Shown one piece after another: positions 48,432 to 58,164 of a stretch of DNA of 64,000 nt. Under the pieces are notes generated by a model. It was not told the DNA's origin, made no database searches, and worked only from the letters and a program-made list of their open reading frames with translations. Origin of the DNA: Monocercomonoides exilis. Taxonomy: Eukaryota; Preaxostyla; Oxymonadida; Polymastigidae. A program made the translations under genes and the position numbers. The stretch's first letter is position 1. Each line of letters begins with the position of its first letter. The stretch is taken from NCBI GenBank assembly GCA_001643675.2, contig LSRY02000007.1:315001-379000 (forward strand). The letters run 5' to 3'.

Positions 48432-49406
48432 TTATCCAACCATTTTGGGTATTATGTGCCTCAATAAGTTTATTAAACTGTCAGATGACTTATGTCCCAC
48501 TTCCACAATCTCTTCATGGCAAGGATGTGCATCAGCTTCAGCAATGTCTGTCATTATGCTGAATGCCAGGCACTTCATTCCGCAATGTCTCGCAACAATA
48601 ACTTCTGGAACTGTTGACATTCCTACGCAATCTGCGCCAATCACTCTCATCATATGGATTTCAGCACCTGTTTCGAACGAAGGTCCAGAGTAGGCAAAAT
48701 ATACTCCTTCCCGAAGTTTTAATCCAAGCTCTTCACCCTTCTTTTTTGCCAACTCACGAAGAGAAGCATCATAACAATTCGACATATCAGGGAATCGAGT
48801 TGAAAATGGGGGAAAAAGATCGACGTTTGGGCCAATCAATGGATTTGTCCCCATGAAATTTAGATGATCTGTCAAAACAACAATATCACCCAGTGTCCAA
48901 GTCTTTTGCAAACATCCTGCAGCATTTGTCAAAATTAATGTTTTCACTCCAAGCATTGCCAACACTCTGATTGGATACGTTGCTCTCTGCATAGTATGAC
49001 CTTCATAAAAATGAAATCTCCCCTTCAAGCATATTGTTGGAACTCCCGAAACATATCCGCAGATAAGTTCTCCAGAATGGCCAGGAACGGTGCAAGTTGG
49101 AAAGTGTGGAATTTCAGAATACGGGATGATAATTGGTTTTGGGCTTGCATCTAAATGATCCCCCATTTCATTTGATCCTGTTCCAAGTTGCATCCCTAAG
49201 CATTTCATTGAAAATATTAATTTCAGATGTGAACAAACACTCAAACATACCAACAATTGGAGAAAAGTCACCAACTTTTTCCCGAATATATTTTGCTGTC
49301 TCCTGAATTTGTTCAACTGTTGGAACTATTTAAAAATTGCAAGCAAATGATTATAGAATTAACTTTAAAATATAAAAGTTTAAATTCTCTTACTTTCAGT
49401 GCACAT
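48432..49406 (-). CDS. PNP: Purine nucleoside phosphorylase (trimeric type)
   Basis: 283 aa, the usual family length (human 289). Phosphorolysis of purine nucleosides to free base and ribose-1-phosphate in cytosolic purine salvage. Three exons: 49406-49394 (only 13 bases, MCTE), 49325-49251 and 49195-48432, with introns GTAAGA and GTATGT. Seen motifs: GTGSNEMGD (phosphate loop), TVPGHSGEL with the catalytic-loop His, GRFHFYEG, LTNAAGCL, GPSFETGAE with the purine-binding Glu, and VGMSTVPEVIVARHCG. The residue matching human Asn243 is Asp here (SIMTDIAEA instead of SLITNKV), which may alter base choice. A longer minus-strand frame extending to 49316 reads through an intron and is not the gene product. 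Divergence from bacterial hexameric enzymes is clear. Confidence 0.93.
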
Positions 49407-51545
49407 GTTTTGTGTTATGATCTAATTCCATTTTTTACAGCTGATAATCAGAAAGATGATTTAAGAATTGTCTTCATTATATGAATACTTCAAAAATTTT
49501 GTGAAAGTAGTTAAACTTAACAAAACAACTTCAGGTATCCTCAAAATTGAAGAGATCCCATAAGCCACTTCATTCATATTTTAAAGATGTTGTTCAATGC
49601 CTCTTCTTTTTGTTTTCCATTTGCATAATTTTTTGCTTCGACTGGGGCTATCATTATCAATTAATAGATTAAATAAAAAATGAAAGTGTGTTTATTTCTA
49701 ACTGTTTTGTAATCAGTATGAATCAAAGACAGAATTCCATTGTATTTCTTTTTTTCAGAATGTCTTTGCTGAGAAAAATAGATGCGTAAACTCTATCTTG
49801 TTTGAAACTGCAAATGAAGAGGAAATTTTTGAATTTCGCACAAACTTCAGACTCTCTTCAATGTTTTGATGTATCCTCATAACCAACCGCTACACAATTG
49901 GGCTGTACCACTTCCTTTGCATGGTTATCGTGTTTTATAAAACATAATGTGTAAATGAAAATGAGATTATGGATTTCTTTTGAAAGTATTTATCTTCAGC
50001 TCATTCATTGCCTTCGTTCATTCAGTTTCTGTGAAGCTCATTCTCGTGTGATAATATAAATTTACCAATAACAATAATATCATCAAAAGAAAATGTTCAT
50101 TATGAAATTATGTAAAGGTGGAAAAAAGGAATAAACAGATTTAATTGAATGAAGAACTCAGAATGAGTTTTGTTTCACATAAATGCATCCCTTTGAGTAG
50201 AAAAATAACTTTCCACTACATACGGGTGCAGTAATCAAATGATGTCGGTTTATATAATCATAATTCTTCATCAAAAAATTGAAGCTCAAATGAAAACAAC
50301 CGTTTTCAATGATCATTACGAACATACTCTCAATTTCATTTTTTTTCCCCTGTGTTTGTGGCTCCTATCCTTTCAAAAGATTGTTTTGGAAAATACGCGC
50401 TCTTGTCTTCACGTCCATTGTTGTTGTGACAATGTCATTAATTTATGATGGTGTTGAATGTGAAAACGAAGGAAATTGACAACTTGCCCTTGATGTTTGT
50501 TATTTTTCGGTTGGTTCAGAAATAATATATTGTTTATATTTTTTCTTCGCAAACTGAAGCGTTGATCATTCATTTAATTCTGTTCATGTTCTTCCTGATG
50601 AAAGTTAAGTCATGTTTTATGCTTTGAGTTGATTCTGAAGAATTTATCACCTTCCAATTAATTTTATTTATACAATTTTTATAAATTGGTTTATGAAGAG
50701 TATTTCTATTGAACACCGAAACGTTATGCTTAATATTGTGCATTTCTTTAATAATTGCAATGTTCAAAAATTATCAAACATATGTGTAGTTTTCTTTTGA
50801 ATATTGATCAATATGACCCATTTTTCTTGTTTTCAGTCACATTGGGTTTTGATGAAATTAATTCGGAAACAAATGTATATAAATGCTTTAAAAAGAAATG
50901 AGAAATGTTGCAGCTGAATTAAAAAGTACATTCGCAGCGAAATAGTCAATGCCCATATTATTATTTTTTTATAACCCTTTTGAAAGTTCGGTTTTTTTGA
51001 AGTTTGAAAAGATATATAAAGTTGTTTGAAAGCAATAAATCGAAAATAAAGAGGGATAAACAAAATGATGAAGTGAAATTTATCGTTAATTGAACTAATA
51101 ACAAAAAAAATGTTGAAAAAAGAAAAACACCAAATTACTTGTCTTGAAGAATTTTACACATTCAACAAAGTGAACTAAAATCGTTAATAATTAAGTTACA
51201 TTTAAGTGAAATTAAAACTATGAATTGAATAAACTCTAAAAATGCATTTTGAGAATTTCGTTAAAATTGAAAAAAAAACTACTCTAAATAATTGAATACT
51301 TTCAAAATGAAAAAGGAAAATGAACTCTACCGAAAGCTAAAAAATTAAAATATTCAAACACATATGAAAATTTTTTTAAAAAAATTCCATCTTAAACAAA
51401 AAAAAATAAAAACTTTAGAATTCATGAAGTTCTAAAAGACAAAAAGATAAAATAATGAAGGAAAACTAAAGTTAGGAAGAATAAATCTGTTATTAGAAAT
51501 AGAGAAATGCTATATTCAATGAAACACAAATTATTACATTGCTTT
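49407..51545. other. AT-rich intergenic stretch
   Basis: About 2.1 kb between the start of the phosphorylase gene and the end of the second beta-helix gene. Short low-complexity frames only; no repeat array, RNA gene or transposon end recognised. Confidence 0.55.
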
Positions 51546-54500
51546 CTAGTCCTCGAAGAATGGGTCTTGCATATCTGATGGAATGTCAATTGATTTTGTG
51601 GTTGTGCCATAGTCATAAATTGTATACGTAAGCGTCTTGTTATCAGCCCTTTTCGTTGTAACACAAATAAACTCTGAGTTAATCGAACTTAGCAAGCTCT
51701 GTTTTTCTCTGCGTTCGGCAGACGTCATTTTTTTCTTTCTTTTCCTTCGTAGTAATATTAATAGTATTGCGATTCCAACGCAAACAATTGCAGCTGTCGC
51801 AACAACTGAGACAATTGTTGCAATTAAGTCTATTTTTTCTGGCTCTTTTCCTTCTGTCAAGCACAACGGAATTGTCATCGCATCTGCTTTTAATGCGTGT
51901 TCGTCTGAAAACTTCAGCGCAACATAAACATTTGCTCCGCTTCGCTGTTCAACAGCATCCTTCGGAAAATATGCAGAAATCGCCTTTTCGTGGTTGCTTG
52001 TCAGCTCAGTGCTCGATGAAATCTCGATTAACTCTTTTGTTGCTTTGCCTCCATTTGTCTGATTAATCAGCAACACCATCGCAAGATAGCAGTTCAAAAG
52101 ATATTTCCCTGTTATCGTCACTACAAATCCTTCACCATTTCTGACTTTTGACACATTCTCAGGCAGAGGCGTAAACAGACTCGATATCACAGCACCTGGA
52201 AATCCAAGAAGAGAACAGTCATTACTTTCAATCCAGAAGTTGTCTGGCATTTCTTCATCACTTTTAACTTCATGCTGGCCATAATGATTAAGTTGTCTGT
52301 TTTCTCCTCTTTGAACGTCAAATTCAGAATTAGCAGAACTTCCATCGCTGCTTACAAGCTCAATAACACCTTTCCCTTCTTTCTTTGATCCCTTTCTGTG
52401 GCAAATGATGTTGTGTGCAACACTCGGAAATTCAGTCAATCCGGCTGAATTCTCTTTCAGCGATGCGACATCAATCAACAAATAGCTGTTTTCTGCATAA
52501 ATTGCACCAGCAAGCCTTGTTCTGAATGTTGTGTTTCGCACATACGCTGTACAGTCGCAAAAGCTTATGAAAGAACAATTCCATTGACATACAGCATATT
52601 CAGTGCGTTCCTGCGCTTCTTCTGCTGAAGAAGGAGCATTCATGAATAAAAAGTTGCATCCTCGTATTTCTACACAGCTGCGTCCATTCGCAGTTAAAAA
52701 GAGGCTATTTCCAGGCATCTGTGAACTGAGTGAGATGTTTGTGGAAATGAATTGCAGAGGAATATGAAGTGGGGTTGATGAGTCAGCAGCACTTTGTGAA
52801 GTGTTTGGTGAAAGAGAAGAAGAAGAATTAGCCTGAGGAATTTGGTTCAAATTTGAGGAAGATTTTGATAAAGAAAAAGAAGAGGATTCAAAAATGTGTT
52901 GGTTTTCATTGTTTGCACTGATGTTCTGTCCTTTTATAGAAAACGCTATCAGAGAGTTTCGTTCAGGTACTGTTATGTTGCTCAAAATGCAAAGATTCAG
53001 CCGCACATTCACTTTGCTTTCATCATCCAGCTCGGAACAGTCAATGAAAAAGGAGTAGCTTCCAAACAAAACTTTATCTATGCTCATCAAAGAACACAAG
53101 AGAGTTCCAGTCTGTATTTTAAACACAGTTGGCATGGTTGCCCATTCATTGACTGATGAGATGTGGCAGTTCTCAACAGAAAAGTTGCTCTCATCGTTGA
53201 TGAAAAAAAGGCAATTCACAGGCAAGTCACTGCCTATCTTCACTTTGGTGTTGCAAAGCATGCACATTCCTTTGATTGTAACATGAAAATTTATCTTATC
53301 GCAGTCTTTTCTCGTCTCATCCAATTGTTTTATTGTTTCTTTTTCGCTCGCTTCCTGTTTGCTGCTTTCGAGTAACAGACAGGCATCGTCTGTGTCTCCA
53401 TCAACTAAAAGCGAATTCCACGTTACAAAATTATAAACAGCCGGCATGCCAATAATGTGAAGAGTGAACTGTTTGCCATCATTTTCTTCTCGGCTGGCTC
53501 GTAAATTCGGAGCAAATGATAAGAGGTGTAAAGATTTATGTTGTTCTATCTGTTTTGTTGTAAATGGAACAGAAATCAGATGAGTTATTGCATAATTAAC
53601 TGTGTGGCATGGACTATCTTCCTTTCCACAATAAAAGATATCCCATCCGACTGCTTGATTTACCACTCTGCCCTTTGCATACATTGAAAAATCATCTGGT
53701 GAGAGTGAAGAAGAAGGCAAAGAAGAGGAAGAAATATGTTTGTTTTGACACTTCTTTGTCGAATCTTCCAATCCGCTAACAAAAATTTCAGTATTTCTGT
53801 ATGTTATAAATTCCAGATAATCAACGATTTTTCCATCTTCGATACTTTCTGCTGCGATAGAGTTTTGTTCAACCCAAAATGAATGCTGAAAGTTGATTCC
53901 AAATTTCTTTGATTCTTCTGCGTTTGTAAAGCTTGGACATCGAAAGAAGATGTCAAGCCCTTTATCCGCCTGGTTCTTGAACATTGAAACTTCCTGAAAT
54001 ATAAAAGGAAATGCCTGCGAATGAAATTCCAAATAGATTGCTCCTCCTTTTGTTTTATCGAAATAAACATCTGAGTCTATTTTATTATTGCTGAATGTGC
54101 AATTTTTGAACAAAAGCTCTGAACTCTTTTCTTCTTCCTTATCATCTTCAGCAGCTACTGAAGAAACAGTTTTATCTCGATTTTTCCCGCTCCAATAAAT
54201 GCAACCACCGCAAAACTCATAATCATCTGTGCAAGAGAACGAAGTGAATGAAGAGTTACAAATTTCCAGTTTCTGTTGCGCACTTCCTTTACATTGTAAA
54301 ATGCGCCCCGTTGGCAAATTCTCTGCTCCATTTTCCACGAATCCTTTGGAATCCGTTAAATTATTGCTGATTAATCTTGAGAAATTTGAGATCAAGATGT
54401 TTTTTATGTCACTCCTGTCCTTGCTTGTTGATTCTGAACTCATATGTCCAAAAATGCATATCAAATCCACTTTATTTCTCACATTTTCGATTATCAAATT

Positions 54501-57500
54501 ATTTAAATGAAGAAGATTTGTTTCGAGAGAAAGACTGAATAAATGATCCGAAAATATAGAATTCTCCCCTTTAATAATCACATCAGAAATCATTAAACCT
54601 CCGTTAATAACGTTAAAGAGTTTATAGTTTATAGACTCTTCTTCTTTCATTGGAGAGAATGAGATCGTCACTTTCTTCCACAAAGTTACTCCTTTTGTAA
54701 TTGTAACAGCATTCTCTGTCCTATTTGTCATTGCGCACAATACAAAATCTATTTTCGTGAATGAGACGCTGCCATTTAAATTGATCACTTCTTTCCAATT
54801 ATCGCTGTATTTCATGTTCACCTCGACTTTCCCAATAATTCCCACCTTACTCGTGGAAGTGATAATCCCTTCATTCAAAGAAATAGGCTGTGTGAGTAAT
54901 GCCAGGTCGATAACAATCAGTTTGTTTGGTGACTGAAGATGAGTCCAGCCGTAAGTCAAAGATCGGCAAGGGAGATCATACGTTCCACAACGAGTGAAAT
55001 CTGTTCCGCGCGAAGATGAGACATAAATTTCTATGTTATAATAAATTTGTAGTAATTCTGCTATGCTCATCCCGTTTTTATAATTCAACTCATCAAAGCA
55101 GCCGATTTGTGTTGCGTCAATTGATTGATCAACAAAGCTGAATATTGCTTGGAAGTTGATATCCAGTAAAGACTTTGAAAGCAATATCATGTCGCAATAC
55201 TTTTTGGCAACGTTATTACTAAACAATAAATTGTCAAAAATGACTGGTGAACCTGGAAAAATTTTGCATTTCAATGCACCTGCAAAGTTAACGGCTGTGC
55301 ACGATTTGAAAGAGCAGTTTGTGACTACAAGTCCGGAATGCTCCTGAAAAGAAACTGACATAAAGCCACCAGAATCTGATTGAGAAGTAATTAAGCTTGC
55401 CGTTACATTCCTTAATGTTATCGATCTTGGATTGAGGTAAGTTGAAGAGATAAAGACTGAAAAATCTAAATATGTACTGATATTTTGAAAAACACTGTTA
55501 ATAACACTAATGGTCGGAGAAGTGTACTTTTCAACAATAGAGCTCACTGTTCCTCTTGGAATATTAGAAAAATCGCAATCAGTAATTAAGAGAGACGAAT
55601 CTTTTGTCAAATGAAAAATATAGAAGCCTCTATCTTCCTCGAAAATATCAGGTTTTCTATTTGAACCTTCACTTTCTTGAAGGTTGTGTAATACGTTCCT
55701 TTCTTCATCGTACTTAAAAGTTACATGATCCATCGTAATTGACGAAGGGCCATGGACTTCTGAAGAGTAAAAGATTGAACGATATGAGTTTGATTTCTCT
55801 TTTGCATATAAAATAGTTAGATTTCTTATTGAAAATGAACTATTTGTTACATGAAATAAAGAATCGATATAAATAATATTATTTTGCACGTGGAGAACCA
55901 TCGTCCCTCCTCCGTTTCCACAAACCTCCAATTCCATGAATTTAATTGTACACATTGAAGTTACAAAAGTTGTTGCATCAGAAGAAATCAATAATTTTAC
56001 ACTCTCGTTTGGTGAAATATGCTCCAGAGCTTGATTGATTGTTTGGCATGGAATCTGCGCTGTCGAACCGCATGCAACTCTAAATTGAGCTGAGGAATCC
56101 AAGACAATAGCTCTTTGGGCAACTTCAAATGATTTTAGAAGACGAAGATTCTTATCTGGCTCGCTGAGTTTCTTCTGAACAACGGAATTATCATTATGTT
56201 TTGACGTTTTGCACAACGAGAAGAACTTTAATCCATCATCATAATCGGATTCACTCTCAATATAAACATCACTTCCAAAATCATCTGCACCATTAATAGA
56301 AAAATAACTCGCATGCACACAACAAGGATTTTCTCCAACAAATTGTCTATTTGCCTCCAATAAATGCGTATCTGCAATGACGAAATATAATGCTCCTCCG
56401 CATCTGGACCTGCAATCAGAAAAGACGCACTCAGATATAAATGCATTCTCAACAGCATCCTTCAAATAAATTCCACCTCCCATTCCAAGTGAAGCACAGC
56501 TCAAAAAGGTACTTTGTATACAAAGAAATTCAATTTCATCGATGTTAATCTTTGACTTTTCATTTATCTTTGATTGTTTCCCAAATATTTCGCTTCCAGA
56601 CGAATTTAAACTTTCAATGTTAGTAAACTTAAGAATCTTTTGATGATCGTGAAAGCAACTTCTACAAAAGTTAGATTTTCTTTGATGCGCCTCAAAAGTT
56701 TTATGTTCGTAAATAACGCATGCATCACTAAATGATAAGCAATTCTGAAAAAAACATTGCTTGATTACTGGCTGTTGTGAGCTTATCACATGAACAGTTC
56801 CTGCCGATGGACTAGAGTCATGGTCTTTTTTGCTTTTGCAATGTTGGAACAATGTGTTTTCGAATGTTGCTGCGATATTCCCTTCAGCGTATATTGCACT
56901 TCCTGATGAAATGTCGCTTGTAATATCTTTCATCCAGCACCATTTTACAGAAAGGGTTATAAAGTCATGAACTTGTGCCTTGACAAATATGCATTGTCCA
57001 GGTTCTTCTCCCTTTAAATTATCCCACTCGCATGATTCAAAAGAAAAGTCTTTATCATTTGAAGTATCCAGTTCAACTCTTTCGAGAGTTTCATTTGCAT
57101 AGAGCTTGTTTGACCATCGCGAGCATGAAATATGCGATGAATTATAGTTGCCCAAAGAAAATACTCCAATTGAAATCGAAGGAATGATCACCCCATCATA
57201 CACTCCGCACGTATGGTCGAACAAACAACTATCAATTGTTGAACTGCAAGAACTTAAATGAGAAGCCAATTTATGATCCTTCTCGTTTGGCTTTGCACTG
57301 ATATTGAAAAAAGTAGAACTATGAAGCTCCAATATCGATCCAATTGTTGACAAATCAAAAAATGTTGAAGATATCAAAACATGGGAAAAGGATGAAGATG
57401 ATATTAAAGCAGAAACGGATGAATTCGAAGTGGGAAAATTGCTTTTCGTTGATATGAATGAATCAATTTCTATACATTCCATTTGTGAGGCAAGTGATAT

Positions 57501-57968
57501 ATTCACAAATTGAAGGAAACTTCCAGTTTTAGCAAATGAGCAGCCTAATTGGTGTTTTCTCATAAAAATAATGCAACTAACCACAGAAACATTTGAAAAG
57601 CTATCCTGAAAAAATGTTGCACCTTCGCGTTTAGAAATAATGCATGCTCCTTCAACAGAGGCTGTGGAGTTGATAGCTCTTATTTTCGTTCGAAAACAGC
57701 TCATTTCGTCCACATCTTGCCCATCCAAATATCCGAGAAGATTTTCCTTTGCATCCTTGCTTTTAAGAAATTGTTGCGTGCGATACAGTTCATATTTTTC
57801 GGTTTCATCGAAATCAAATAACGTTCTCTGTTTCAAAACATCATTCTGGTAATTTGGGAATATGTTCAATTCGCTCGAAGCATTCTCCAGGTTGACGCAA
57901 CTCAACAATTCGATTGTGATCACATAAATCGCATATTTTAATGTAAATAAACAGTAATCATATTTCAT
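51546..57968 (-). CDS. Giant Pmp-like beta-helix membrane protein, short tail
   Basis: 2140 aa in a single exon. Starts MKYDYCLFTLKYAIYVITIELLSC, a likely signal peptide. The extracellular part carries right-handed beta-helix/Pmp-type rungs: SLGMGGGIYL, CRSRCGGALYF, NFAGALKCKI, FCGGCIYWSG and TKGGAIYLEF, many 'F..C' and N-linked sequons. Three spaced 'CG....PC.(T/S)...(A/G)..H' motifs occur: ACGSTAQIPCQTINQALEH, CGTYDLPCRSLTYGWTHL and YCGKEDSPCHTVNYAITHL. One membrane span lies near residues 2040-2063 (ATIVSVVATAAIVCVGIAILLIL) followed by RRKRKKK. The cytoplasmic tail is only ~75 residues with no kinase part. A surface adhesin or receptor is inferred; no ligand can be named. It is related in plan to the 18.9-27.1 kb gene but differs in tail and lacks its intron. 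Confidence 0.85.
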   Translation of the reverse strand: MKYDYCLFTLKYAIYVITIELLSCVNLENASSELNIFPNYQNDVLKQRTLFDFDETEKYELYRTQQFLKSKDAKENLLGYLDGQDVDEMSCFRTKIRAINSTASVEGACIISKREGATFFQDSFSNVSVVSCIIFMRKHQLGCSFAKTGSFLQFVNISLASQMECIEIDSFISTKSNFPTSNSSVSALISSSSFSHVLISSTFFDLSTIGSILELHSSTFFNISAKPNEKDHKLASHLSSCSSTIDSCLFDHTCGVYDGVIIPSISIGVFSLGNYNSSHISCSRWSNKLYANETLERVELDTSNDKDFSFESCEWDNLKGEEPGQCIFVKAQVHDFITLSVKWCWMKDITSDISSGSAIYAEGNIAATFENTLFQHCKSKKDHDSSPSAGTVHVISSQQPVIKQCFFQNCLSFSDACVIYEHKTFEAHQRKSNFCRSCFHDHQKILKFTNIESLNSSGSEIFGKQSKINEKSKINIDEIEFLCIQSTFLSCASLGMGGGIYLKDAVENAFISECVFSDCRSRCGGALYFVIADTHLLEANRQFVGENPCCVHASYFSINGADDFGSDVYIESESDYDDGLKFFSLCKTSKHNDNSVVQKKLSEPDKNLRLLKSFEVAQRAIVLDSSAQFRVACGSTAQIPCQTINQALEHISPNESVKLLISSDATTFVTSMCTIKFMELEVCGNGGGTMVLHVQNNIIYIDSLFHVTNSSFSIRNLTILYAKEKSNSYRSIFYSSEVHGPSSITMDHVTFKYDEERNVLHNLQESEGSNRKPDIFEEDRGFYIFHLTKDSSLLITDCDFSNIPRGTVSSIVEKYTSPTISVINSVFQNISTYLDFSVFISSTYLNPRSITLRNVTASLITSQSDSGGFMSVSFQEHSGLVVTNCSFKSCTAVNFAGALKCKIFPGSPVIFDNLLFSNNVAKKYCDMILLSKSLLDINFQAIFSFVDQSIDATQIGCFDELNYKNGMSIAELLQIYYNIEIYVSSSRGTDFTRCGTYDLPCRSLTYGWTHLQSPNKLIVIDLALLTQPISLNEGIITSTSKVGIIGKVEVNMKYSDNWKEVINLNGSVSFTKIDFVLCAMTNRTENAVTITKGVTLWKKVTISFSPMKEEESINYKLFNVINGGLMISDVIIKGENSIFSDHLFSLSLETNLLHLNNLIIENVRNKVDLICIFGHMSSESTSKDRSDIKNILISNFSRLISNNLTDSKGFVENGAENLPTGRILQCKGSAQQKLEICNSSFTSFSCTDDYEFCGGCIYWSGKNRDKTVSSVAAEDDKEEEKSSELLFKNCTFSNNKIDSDVYFDKTKGGAIYLEFHSQAFPFIFQEVSMFKNQADKGLDIFFRCPSFTNAEESKKFGINFQHSFWVEQNSIAAESIEDGKIVDYLEFITYRNTEIFVSGLEDSTKKCQNKHISSSSLPSSSLSPDDFSMYAKGRVVNQAVGWDIFYCGKEDSPCHTVNYAITHLISVPFTTKQIEQHKSLHLLSFAPNLRASREENDGKQFTLHIIGMPAVYNFVTWNSLLVDGDTDDACLLLESSKQEASEKETIKQLDETRKDCDKINFHVTIKGMCMLCNTKVKIGSDLPVNCLFFINDESNFSVENCHISSVNEWATMPTVFKIQTGTLLCSLMSIDKVLFGSYSFFIDCSELDDESKVNVRLNLCILSNITVPERNSLIAFSIKGQNISANNENQHIFESSSFSLSKSSSNLNQIPQANSSSSLSPNTSQSAADSSTPLHIPLQFISTNISLSSQMPGNSLFLTANGRSCVEIRGCNFLFMNAPSSAEEAQERTEYAVCQWNCSFISFCDCTAYVRNTTFRTRLAGAIYAENSYLLIDVASLKENSAGLTEFPSVAHNIICHRKGSKKEGKGVIELVSSDGSSANSEFDVQRGENRQLNHYGQHEVKSDEEMPDNFWIESNDCSLLGFPGAVISSLFTPLPENVSKVRNGEGFVVTITGKYLLNCYLAMVLLINQTNGGKATKELIEISSSTELTSNHEKAISAYFPKDAVEQRSGANVYVALKFSDEHALKADAMTIPLCLTEGKEPEKIDLIATIVSVVATAAIVCVGIAILLILLRRKRKKKMTSAERREKQSLLSSINSEFICVTTKRADNKTLTYTIYDYGTTTKSIDIPSDMQDPFFED

Positions 57969-58164
57969 GCATTAAGAAGCTAAAAATAAACTCAAAATAT
58001 TATGAAGAATTGTTAACTTTTTTAATATTGGTTTGATTCACGAATAATTTCAATCGAAGCAGTTCATTTACAGCTCATCAAATTATAAAATAAAATCCAT
58101 TTTGTTGAGAAATGCAATCATCCATCCCATTAGTTATTATTTTTATGTTTCATTTTCGTTGTTT
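57969..58164. promoter_or_regulatory. Shared upstream region of beta-helix and FAN1 genes
   Basis: 196 AT-rich bases between two divergent start codons. No defined motif; inferred from layout. Confidence 0.35.

Noticed and set aside
48432-49316. 294-aa minus-strand frame for PNP with a different N-terminus
   Set aside because: It reads through an intron (49196-49250) into non-homologous sequence; splicing at GTATGT...TTAG restores the family N-terminus.
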